Shown here: one piece after another, positions 1 to 6,074 of the stretch
How positions within the stretch are numbered: position 1 is the stretch's first letter
Layout: each line of letters opens with the position of its first letter
NCBI GenBank assembly: GCA_023428035.1
Contig: JAEYZO010000677.1
Coordinates: forward strand, 1 to 8,000
Length of the DNA: 8,000 bases
Direction of reading: 5' to 3'
From: Pseudomonadota bacterium
GTDB lineage: Bacteria > Myxococcota_A > Polyangia > Polyangiales > Ga0077539
Notes under the pieces: generated by a model
What the model saw: the letters and a program-made list of their open reading frames with translations, nothing else
Told to the model about the DNA's origin: nothing
The model's database searches: none
Translations under genes and position numbers: made by a program

Positions 1-583
1 GGTCGCGCGCGAGGAGGAGGGCGGGGAGGAGGGCGGAGGACTCCTTCGCGAGGAGCGCGAGCGCGAAGGCGAGCGGTGAGAGCGCGAGCGCGAGGGGGCG
101 GCGCGAGACGTGGAGGCGGAAGACGAGGAGCGAGAGCGAGAGGGCGAGGGGCTCGGCGAGGCCCACGCAAGACGCGACGGCGTCGGTGTGCAAGGGGTGC
201 ACGGCGAAGAGCGCGGCGGCGAGGAGCGAGGCGCGGGCAGAGGGGAGGCGAGACGCCATCACGCGCGCGAAGAGGGCCGAGGCGACGACGTGAAAGGCGA
301 TGGGCAGCGCGTGGAGGGCGTAGGGATGCCCGCGGGAGAGGGCGTAGGCGAGGGCGAAGAGGGCCGTGGTGAGCGGTCGCCACGAGCCGATGGAGGCGGA
401 GGCGGGGTGGCCCCAGAGGTCGTGGCGGAGGAGCGCGTCGAGGGTGTGGGCGCCCGAGACGAAGGGGTGACCGGCGATGGCGAGGGGGTCGTCGTGCAGG
501 AACGGGTGCGGCAGCGCGGGGAGCGAGGTCGCCAGCGCGAGGAGCGCGGCGACGAGGGGGAGGCGGGAGGCGGAGGGCTTCAG
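1..583 (-). CDS. TMTC-like (protein O-mannosyltransferase-like) polytopic membrane protein, N-terminal part, runs off the left edge
   Basis: An open frame of 194 codons on the minus strand has no stop before the window edge. The translation resembles the N-terminal GT-C-like half of TMTC / DUF1736 proteins, which combine a multi-spanning glycosyltransferase region with C-terminal TPRs. Seen here: a first membrane segment at about residues 8-25; the luminal or periplasmic acidic pair D31-D32 in FLHDDP, where this family carries its catalytic aspartates; SWRPLTT at 68-73, matching the family's YRPLT motif; FAVHPLHTDAVA at 126-137, close to the hallmark HPxHTEAVA; and LLAKES at 178-182. The TPR part would lie beyond the edge. 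No ATG or TTG opens the frame. The favoured start is CTG at 583-581, overlapping the MMPL stop as CTGA, with AAGGAG four bases upstream (593-588). GTG at 634 is an in-frame alternative without a clear ribosome site. Assignment to TMTC rests on motifs only; substrate and acceptor are unknown. It is probably translationally coupled to the MMPL gene. Confidence 0.8.
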   Translation of the reverse strand, partial: MKPSASRLPLVAALLALATSLPALPHPFLHDDPLAIAGHPFVSGAHTLDALLRHDLWGHPASASIGSWRPLTTALFALAYALSRGHPYALHALPIAFHVVASALFARVMASRLPSARASLLAAALFAVHPLHTDAVASCVGLAEPLALSLSLLVFRLHVSRRPLALALSPLAFALALLAKESSALLPALLLARD

Positions 584-2802
584 TGCTCTCCTTGAACGCG
601 CCGCGCGAGGCGCTGAAAGAACGCTGGGCCCCACCAGTTGAGCGCGCCGAAGAGCCGCATCGTCGCGGGCACCAACAAGAGCCGCACCACCGTGGCGTCG
701 AGGGTGACCGCGATGGCCATCCCGACGCCCACGGCCTTCAGCAGGATGATGTCGGCCATCGCGAAGGCCGAGAAGACCACCACCATGATCGCCGCGGCGC
801 TGGTGATGAGCTTCGCGCTGTGCTCCAGGCCCTCGGCGACGGCGCGGGTGTTGTCGCCGTGCTCCTCGAACTGCTCCTGCATGCGCGTGAGGAGGAGCAC
901 CTCGTAGTCCATCGAGAGGCCGAAGGTCGCGCAGAACATTACGATGGGCAGCGACGGGTCGATGGGCCCCGGCGTGAAGTTCAAGAGCTGCGAGAGGTGG
1001 CCCTTCTGGAAGATCCACACGAGCGCCCCGAAGGACCCGGTGATCGACAGCAGGTTCATCGCCACGGCCTTGAAGGGCAGCGCCACCGAGCCCAGCAGGA
1101 GGAAGAGCACCAGCATGGTCATGCCGACCACGAAGGCGAGGGCCTTGGGGGCGTGGCGCACGATGAAGTCCGCGGTGTCGATGTCCATCGCGGTCTGCCC
1201 CGTGACCATCACCTCACCGTCTCCGACCCGACGCTGACCGCGGATGCGACGCACCAGCGCCCTGGCCTCGGGGCTCGCCGGCGCGTGGTCGGTCACCACG
1301 GAGAAGACCGCGATGTTCCTCCCCACGGTCTGCCCCACCACCACCGACGCGGGGTCTTGCAGCTCAGCCCGCGGGATCGCGAGGAGCGTCTGGTAGCCCT
1401 CGCGGTCGAGCATCGGGTCGAAGCCCACCGGGCCCTCGACGCGGTCGACCTCGGGCAGCGTCGCGAGGCTCTGTTGGAGGTCGTGCATCGCGCCCACGCG
1501 CTCCCGGGTCAGCGGGTCACCCGGGAAGCGCGCGACCACCACCACCCGCGTCGCCACGCGCTCGGGGAAGTGCTCCTCGAGCTGCGCCTGCCCCACCCGC
1601 GCCACGGCCCGCGGCGGGAGCACGTTGAGGTCGGGGATGGCCGTCTGCAGGTCGAGGAAGGGGTGACCGAGGGCGAGCAGCCCCGCGAGGGTGGGGATCA
1701 GCACCAGCACCGGGTGGCGCATCACCCAGGTCGCCATGCGGTGCCAGAAGCCCTGCGCGACCCTGAACTTCGGGAGGCGCACCTTTCCGCGGTGCACGCG
1801 AGGGCCGATGGCCGCGAGGAGCGCAGGGAGGAAGGTGAGCGCGTAGACCACCGCGAAGACGACGACGATGGTCCCGCCCATGCCGAGGGAGGCGAGGTAC
1901 GAGCGGCGGAAGAAGAGCAGGCCCGAGAGGCCGATGGCGACGGCGAGGCCCGAGAAGGCCACGGCCCTGCCCGCGGTGGAGAGCGAGCGGGCGAGGGCGT
2001 CGACCTCGCTCAGCCCCTCGCCGAGCTCCTCGCGGTAGCGGTTGAGGATGAAGAGCGAGTAGTCGATCGCGACGCCGAGGCCGACGAGGGAGACGATGTT
2101 GATCGCGTAGCTCGCGACGTCGGTGGCGCGCGCGAGGAGCATCACGGCGGCGACGCCTCCGAGCACGGCGAGGGAGCCGACGCCCACGGGGAGGAGCGCG
2201 GCGACCAGCGACCCGAAGACCAGCACCAGCACCAGGATGGTGACCGGGGTGGAGATCACCTCGGCGCGCACGAGGTCTTCTTGGAGCACGCGGTCGAGGT
2301 CGGCCTTGTAGACCGCGGGGCCCGAGAAGGTCATCTCGACGCCGGGCGCGCGCATGAGGCTGCGGAGCGCGGGGAAGCGGTGGGTGTCGTCGAGGGCCGC
2401 GGGGCGGAGCACCACGGTGGCGAGGGCGCGGGTCGCGTCGACGGACTGCATCGACGAGGCGAGGAAGGACGACGTGTCGTCGTCGAAGGGCGAGCGCACC
2501 GAGAGGACGTCGGGGTGGCGCCGCAGCGGGGCGAGGGCTCCCTGCACGGCCGCGCGGAAGCCCTCGTCGTCGACGGTGGCTCCGGGCTTGTGGAAGACCA
2601 CGGTGAAGCCCGCGGTGTCGGCGAGGCGGAGCTGCTGGTCGACGAGGCGCAGGGCGGTGTCGGCCTCGACGCCTCGGATGGTGCCCGTGGTGAGGCGCGC
2701 GCCGTGGAGCACCACCGCGAGGGAGGCGACCAGCACCGCCGCGCTCAGAGAGAGCACGATCCAGCGGCGGGCGTGGACGAAGCGGGCCCAGCGGTCGAGC
2801 AT
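580..2802 (-). CDS. MMPL-family RND transporter (proton-driven lipid/hydrophobic-molecule exporter type)
   Basis: This 740-residue protein has the complete duplicated RND/MMPL layout. TM1 is at about 14-33 and a periplasmic porter domain spans about 34-180. TM2-6 lie at about 183-333. A second half begins with TM7 near 363-380, followed by a second porter domain (about 385-550) and TM8-12 at about 553-717. Each half carries the family's TM4/TM10 signature: GVAIDYSLFILNRYREEL (D247-Y248) and GLSMDYEVLLLTR (D632-Y633). These Asp-Tyr pairs are the proton-relay residues in MmpL proteins. The C-terminus (DATVVRLLLVPATM, then LNWWGP) is also typical. Members move lipids or other hydrophobic compounds out of the inner membrane; the cargo cannot be read from sequence. 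ATG at 2802 starts the protein just before TM1, with no clear Shine-Dalgarno. The gene follows the TPR gene by 54 bases and overlaps the next gene by four, so the three are probably co-transcribed. The 756-residue frame on the opposite strand is an artefact of GC bias. Confidence 0.95.
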   Translation of the reverse strand: MLDRWARFVHARRWIVLSLSAAVLVASLAVVLHGARLTTGTIRGVEADTALRLVDQQLRLADTAGFTVVFHKPGATVDDEGFRAAVQGALAPLRRHPDVLSVRSPFDDDTSSFLASSMQSVDATRALATVVLRPAALDDTHRFPALRSLMRAPGVEMTFSGPAVYKADLDRVLQEDLVRAEVISTPVTILVLVLVFGSLVAALLPVGVGSLAVLGGVAAVMLLARATDVASYAINIVSLVGLGVAIDYSLFILNRYREELGEGLSEVDALARSLSTAGRAVAFSGLAVAIGLSGLLFFRRSYLASLGMGGTIVVVFAVVYALTFLPALLAAIGPRVHRGKVRLPKFRVAQGFWHRMATWVMRHPVLVLIPTLAGLLALGHPFLDLQTAIPDLNVLPPRAVARVGQAQLEEHFPERVATRVVVVARFPGDPLTRERVGAMHDLQQSLATLPEVDRVEGPVGFDPMLDREGYQTLLAIPRAELQDPASVVVGQTVGRNIAVFSVVTDHAPASPEARALVRRIRGQRRVGDGEVMVTGQTAMDIDTADFIVRHAPKALAFVVGMTMLVLFLLLGSVALPFKAVAMNLLSITGSFGALVWIFQKGHLSQLLNFTPGPIDPSLPIVMFCATFGLSMDYEVLLLTRMQEQFEEHGDNTRAVAEGLEHSAKLITSAAAIMVVVFSAFAMADIILLKAVGVGMAIAVTLDATVVRLLLVPATMRLFGALNWWGPAFFQRLARRVQGEH

Positions 2803-2856
2803 GACGCCGCGCAGGATCGACCCGCGGGGCCGCGGAGGGCAAACCTTGTGTGAGCT

Positions 2857-3504
2857 TCAGCGGGTGATGGCGCTCGCGGGGAGCGAAGGAGGCGGAGGCT
2901 GGGAGTTGGCGCCCGACGCGTTGAGCCGCTGTCGCTCGGCGATGCGGTGGCGCACGGCCTCGTAGGACTGGTCCATGGAGGCGCGGCGGCGGATGGCGTC
3001 GACGCGGGCGCGGCCGACGGCGCCGTAGGTCACGTCGGCGTGGGCGTCGGCGAAGGTGACGTACTCCTGCCAGGCGGTGACGGCGTCGTCCCAGCGGGCC
3101 TGGGTCTCGTGGAGGGTGGCGATGGCCGCGAGGGCGCGGGCCCGGTCGCGGTGGTTGTCGGCGGCGGTCGCGACGCGGGCGGCCTCGCGGAAGGACCCGA
3201 GCGCGGTGGCGGCCTCTCCGCGCGCGGCGGCGGTGAAGCCCATGTAGAGGGTCGGCTCGGCGGAGCGGGGCTCGAGCGTCGCGGCCTGGCGGAAGTGGTT
3301 CATGGCGCCGTCCCAGTCGCGGCGGCGGTGGGCCTCGATGCCGTCGAGGATGGCGCGCGTGTAAGGGGTCACCCCGCGCCGCGCCGCGGGCAGCGCCGCG
3401 GTGGCGGTGGGCTGCGCCGCGGTGGCGGTGGGCTGCGCCGCGGGGGTCTGCGCGAGGGCCACGGAGGGGAGCGCGAGGAGGAGGGACGCGATCACGGCGC
3501 GCAT
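2857..3504 (-). CDS. Exported TPR-repeat protein of unknown function
   Basis: This 215-residue protein begins with a clear signal peptide (MRAVIASLLLALPSVALA, likely cut after residue 19), so it should be periplasmic or outer-membrane associated. There is no lipobox cysteine. A low-complexity Ala/Pro/Thr linker (20-40) contains a duplicated heptad, AAQPTAT. Residues 48-155 form about three TPR-like helical pairs: about 51-84 (DWDGAMNHFRQAATLEP), 85-115 (ARGEAATALGSFREAARVA) and 122-155 (ARWDDAVTAWQEYVTF). TPRs mediate protein-protein contacts; no catalytic motif is visible. The tail is Pro/Ser rich. I chose ATG at 3504 because it places the signal peptide at the N-terminus. The frame stays open to an ATG at 3642, but the 46 extra residues are Arg/Pro-rich and look non-coding. 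A hexamer TAGAGT lies 7 bases upstream of the ATG and there is no Shine-Dalgarno. It is first in the minus-strand cluster with the MMPL and TMTC-like genes and could be an accessory to that exporter, which is inference. Confidence 0.8.
   Translation of the reverse strand: MRAVIASLLLALPSVALAQTPAAQPTATAAQPTATAALPAARRGVTPYTRAILDGIEAHRRRDWDGAMNHFRQAATLEPRSAEPTLYMGFTAAARGEAATALGSFREAARVATAADNHRDRARALAAIATLHETQARWDDAVTAWQEYVTFADAHADVTYGAVGRARVDAIRRRASMDQSYEAVRHRIAERQRLNASGANSQPPPPSLPASAITR
3393..3443 (-). repeat. 21-bp tandem repeat, about 2.4 copies, inside the TPR gene
   Basis: Two identical 21-base units (3393-3413 and 3414-3434) are followed by a further 9 matching bases (to 3443). The period is a multiple of three, so the array duplicates the heptad AAQPTAT in the linker between signal peptide and TPR domain without breaking the frame. 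Such an array could vary in copy number by slippage and change linker length. Confidence 0.85.
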
Positions 3505-3511
3505 GGGGGCG

Positions 3512-3517
3512 ACTCTA
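3512..3517 (-). promoter_or_regulatory. Possible -10 element of the TPR/MMPL/TMTC-like cluster (leaderless type)
   Basis: On the minus strand TAGAGT ends 7 bases before the ATG at 3504. A transcription start at the usual distance would fall on or next to the start codon, giving a leaderless or nearly leaderless mRNA. That fits the absence of a Shine-Dalgarno sequence here. The hexamer matches TATAAT at four of six positions and I see no convincing -35 box, so this is a weak call. Confidence 0.25.
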
Positions 3518-3656
3518 TCGCAGCGGGCGCGCGGGGTGCGAGGGAGACGCGCGGTGGGGTCACGCCGTCGCGTTGGCTTGGTACTCCGCGGCGCGCACGG
3601 GGGTGTACACGGGCGGCGCCATGGCCCGCTCTCGGATGGCACCGCCGCCCGCGCCC

Positions 3657-3770
3657 CGAAGGAGTACTCGGTTGCAGGACGTGGCGCTCGAGGCGGGCGT
3701 CTCGCACCCGACGGTGCTGCGCCATTTCGGGAGCCGCGAGGGCCTGGTCGACGCGGTGGTGTCGTGGGCG
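3657..3770 (+). pseudogene. Remnant of a TetR-family regulator (helix-turn-helix only)
   Basis: The 38 codons read STRLQDVALEAGVSHPTVL followed by RHFGSREGLVDAVV. This is the characteristic helix 2-3 and start of helix 4 of TetR-type DNA-binding domains (consensus xVAxEAGVSxxTLxxHFxSREGL). Helix 1, which should precede it, is replaced by MARSRMAPPPAPRR-like sequence from an ATG at 3621. The ligand-binding domain that should follow is replaced by a run of arginines and non-coding-looking sequence. A complete TetR protein has about 190-220 residues, so this is broken at both ends. It lies in the same frame as the McrB-like gene with no stop between. A translated fusion (start at 3621 or 3573) is therefore possible, but I favour a decayed gene. 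Confidence 0.5.
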
Positions 3771-3823
3771 CGGCGACGCAGGCGTAGGTCTGTTCCGCGC
3801 GGGGGATCGCCAGCGCTCGCGTG

Positions 3824-3829
3824 TAGCAT
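3824..3829 (+). promoter_or_regulatory. Possible -10 element of the EVE-McrB / McrC-like operon
   Basis: TAGCAT (four of six matches to TATAAT) ends 10 bases before the ATG at 3840, a placement like that of the hexamer before the TPR gene. There is no Shine-Dalgarno before this ATG. A start site a few bases upstream of the ATG would give a very short leader. No -35 box is evident. If this is the promoter, the TetR-like remnant upstream is not part of the protein. Confidence 0.25.
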
Positions 3830-3839
3830 CACGGCCACG

Positions 3840-6074
3840 ATGAGCGACGACGACCTCCGAGCGCGCGCGGACGCGCCCGCGGCGTGGATCTTCCAGGCGA
3901 ACCCCTCGCAGTACGACCTCGCGTCAGCGCTGCGAGAGAGGGAGCCTGGTGACCCCGACGAGTGGAACGTCTCACAGCATCGCGCCGCGATGCGACCCGG
4001 CGACATCGTCCTGCTCTGGCTCTCGGGCAAGGGCGCGGGCGTGGTCGCGGTAGGAGAGCTGACCGGCGAACCCTACGAGCGCGTGGTCGTCGAGAGCGAC
4101 GCGTTGAAGCCCTACGAGCGCGTTCGATGGCGGGTCGGCTTTCGCTACCTCGCGATCTTCGATCACGCGCTCGCGCGAGAAGCCCTCCGCGAGGACACCG
4201 CGCTCGAAGGGCTGAGCATCCTGCGCAACGCGCAGGGGACGAACTTCCCCGTCGCGGCCTCGGCGTGGCCCGCGCTCCGGCTACGGCTGGTCGAGACGCT
4301 CGCCGCTGGCGGAAGGGGAGACCTCGACGGACTGCCCGAGACCGTCACGGAACGCCTACCGTCGCGCGTCGATGACTCGGAGAGCAACGACGACGGCCCC
4401 GATGAAGAGGGCAGGCTCGCGGGGCTCTGGCCTCTCCCCGGCGGCGTGCGGGAGTTCAAGCAGACGCTCGACGTGCTCCTCGCGTGGGTGGGGGAGGGCC
4501 ACACCGAGGCCGAGTTCCACGCGACGCTGCGAGAGCGCTACAGCGTTCACGGGAAGGTCGCGAGCGCGGGCTACCTCCGCCTGCTCCTCAACCTCGGGTT
4601 CGTCTCGAACGCCGCGGGGCTCCTCACGCTCACCGACGCCGGGCGGGCCTACGTCGAACACCCCGACCCGCGCGACCTCTTCGAGCGCATGCACGCGCGC
4701 TTCATCGGGGTGCTCGACACCCTGGAGCTCGCGGCGCGCGAGGAGGGCTGCACGAGCGAGGGGGCGCTCGTGCACCTCAACACGAAGCTCAAGCGGCGGT
4801 GGCGATCCAGGAACCAGCCCTCCTTCCGACGAAACTGGCTCCTGTCGATGGGCCTCACCGAGCGGGAAGACGACGTCGACCGCGTGACCGAAGCGGGTCG
4901 GGCCGTGCTCCGCGCGCACGGTGCCGCGGTCGAGCTCGCGCCTACGCAGCCAACCCTATCGACTTCGCCCGACGAAGAGGATCGGCCTGTGTCTGGCGAG
5001 CCGACCGGGTGGCGCGCGGAGCGCCTCGCCCTCGACGCCGCGATCATCGAGAAGCACCTCGACGGGTTGGTGTTCCCGCCGCATCTCCTCGCGCAGGTCG
5101 CGGCGGCGCTGTCGACGAACAAGCACCTCCTGCTCATCGGGCCACCCGGCACGGGGAAGACGCAGCTCGCGAGGGCCGTCGCCGCGGCGGCGCGCGCCGA
5201 GGGCTACTGCCACGGGCTCTACGCGCCCACCGCGTCGAGCGACTGGTCGCCCTTCGAGACGATCGGGGGCTACGGGCTCGAGAGAGACAGCTCGCTGCGC
5301 TTCCGGGAGGGGGTGTTCCTCCGCGCGCTCGCGCGCCGCCAGTGGCTCCTCATCGACGAGCTCAACCGCGCCGACGTCGACCGCGCCTTCGGGGAGCTGC
5401 TCACCGTCCTCGCGGGGGGTAGCTGTTACACGCCCTTCGTAGACCCGGACGGGAACCCGATCTCGGTCGGCTTCGAGCCGTCGCACGGCTACCACGTCGC
5501 GCCGAGCTTCCGCGTGGTCGCGACGATGAACACCTGGGACAGGTCCTCGCTGTTTCGCCTGTCGTACGCGCTCCTGCGGCGTTTCGCGGTGGTGACCGTC
5601 GACGTCCCCAACGACGCGGACTTCGCCGCGCTGATCGAGGGGGTCGCGACGAGGGCTGGCTTCGACGCGCCCGTCGACGAGGGCCTTCGACGACGGGTGG
5701 AGAGGCTCTTTCGCCACGACGCGCTCTTGAAAGAGCGGGCCGTCGGGCCGGCGCTGGCGCTCGACATCGTGCGATACCTCCGGCGGCGCGCGGCGGGCCT
5801 CGACGGCCTCGCCGAGGCCCTCGCGATCTTCCTGGTCCCCCAGCTCGACGGCCTCACGACCGACGCGTTCGAGCGCGTCTCGGCGCTGGTCCTCTGCTGT
5901 CGAGGGTGCCTCCGGCGCGGCGATCAATGCTCTGCGCTCGCGCTTACGAGACGCGTCGGGGCAGACGGGCTGACGGGTGACGACCGACCTCGACGAGGCG
6001 TGGGAGAGGCGCTTCGAGGCGCTGTTCCCCGCGTACCTCCTGCCGAGCGCGATGCACGGAGCGATCGATCGTGA
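3840..6074 (+). CDS. EVE-domain / winged-helix / McrB-like AAA+ motor protein of a putative modification-dependent restriction system; C-terminus apparently frameshifted
   Basis: The frame as sequenced gives 744 residues. Residues about 14-150 form an EVE (YTH-like, PUA-fold) domain: WIFQANPSQYD at 16-26, PGDIVLLWLSGKGAGVVAVGE at about 53-73, and QGTNFPV at 132-138. EVE domains bind modified bases in DNA or RNA. Residues about 205-275 and 285-360 look like two winged helices, each ending in the strand pattern LTxAGRA or VTEAGRA. A disordered linker (362-392) leads to an AAA+ module: Walker A GPPGTGKT (434-441), Walker B LLIDELNRAD (503-512, D506/E507), sensor-like VATMNTWDRSSLF (560-572), and arginines in LLRRF (578-582). 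This matches the AAA_5/McrB group, where the MNTxD segment is involved in nucleotide choice. ATG at 3840 starts just before the EVE fold; the frame is open back to 3573. Coding character holds to about V684 (base 5891). After that the frame turns Cys/Arg-rich and overlaps the nuclease gene by 98 bases. The +1 frame supplies a better end at 5973, giving about 710 residues. Function is inferred from family knowledge. Confidence 0.88.
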   Translation: MSDDDLRARADAPAAWIFQANPSQYDLASALREREPGDPDEWNVSQHRAAMRPGDIVLLWLSGKGAGVVAVGELTGEPYERVVVESDALKPYERVRWRVGFRYLAIFDHALAREALREDTALEGLSILRNAQGTNFPVAASAWPALRLRLVETLAAGGRGDLDGLPETVTERLPSRVDDSESNDDGPDEEGRLAGLWPLPGGVREFKQTLDVLLAWVGEGHTEAEFHATLRERYSVHGKVASAGYLRLLLNLGFVSNAAGLLTLTDAGRAYVEHPDPRDLFERMHARFIGVLDTLELAAREEGCTSEGALVHLNTKLKRRWRSRNQPSFRRNWLLSMGLTEREDDVDRVTEAGRAVLRAHGAAVELAPTQPTLSTSPDEEDRPVSGEPTGWRAERLALDAAIIEKHLDGLVFPPHLLAQVAAALSTNKHLLLIGPPGTGKTQLARAVAAAARAEGYCHGLYAPTASSDWSPFETIGGYGLERDSSLRFREGVFLRALARRQWLLIDELNRADVDRAFGELLTVLAGGSCYTPFVDPDGNPISVGFEPSHGYHVAPSFRVVATMNTWDRSSLFRLSYALLRRFAVVTVDVPNDADFAALIEGVATRAGFDAPVDEGLRRRVERLFRHDALLKERAVGPALALDIVRYLRRRAAGLDGLAEALAIFLVPQLDGLTTDAFERVSALVLCCRGCLRRGDQCSALALTRRVGADGLTGDDRPRRGVGEALRGAVPRVPPAERDARSDRS
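5893..5973 (+). other. Likely true C-terminal codons of the McrB-like gene, in the +1 frame
   Basis: Skipping one base at about 5892 joins the McrB-like frame (ending ERVSALV) to SAVEGASGAAINALRSRL and RDASGQTG, then TGA at 5971-5973. This tail is helical and aliphatic. It keeps G/C at most third positions and stops three bases before the GTG of the McrC-like gene, a normal operon junction. The uncorrected frame instead reads LCCRGCLRRGDQC and goes on for about 60 residues inside the next gene. Confidence 0.6.

Larger units (their letters stand above)
3505..3839. other. Intergenic region between the divergent TPR and McrB-like genes
   Basis: This stretch of 335 bases contains no complete gene I can support. 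It holds possible -10 hexamers at both ends and a broken TetR-type helix-turn-helix on the plus strand (3657-3770). On the minus strand there is a short coding-like tail ending at a TGA at 3562-3560 (residues like APPVYTPVRAAEYQ). Both fragments look like leftovers of genes lost when the locus was rearranged. The plus-strand frame is open from 3573 straight into the McrB-like gene, so an N-terminally longer product cannot be excluded. Confidence 0.6.

Noticed and set aside
110..595. A 161-codon plus-strand frame at the left end
   Set aside because: Its composition is almost only Glu, Gly, Arg and Val. The minus strand carries a convincing TMTC-like protein over the same bases.
583..2853. A 756-codon open frame on the plus strand opposite the MMPL gene
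   Set aside because: It is rich in Glu, Arg, His and Gly with no recognisable domain and exactly mirrors a clear MMPL protein. Long antisense frames are expected when codons end in G or C.
3505..3642. N-terminal extension of the TPR protein to an ATG at 3642
   Set aside because: The 46 added residues are Arg/Pro-rich and would bury the signal peptide that begins at the ATG at 3504.
5893..6074. Programmed frameshifting producing two McrB-like isoforms
   Set aside because: There is no slippery heptamer or shift-prone stop near 5892, and the longer form would end in a low-quality tail inside the next gene. A simple indel explains it better.
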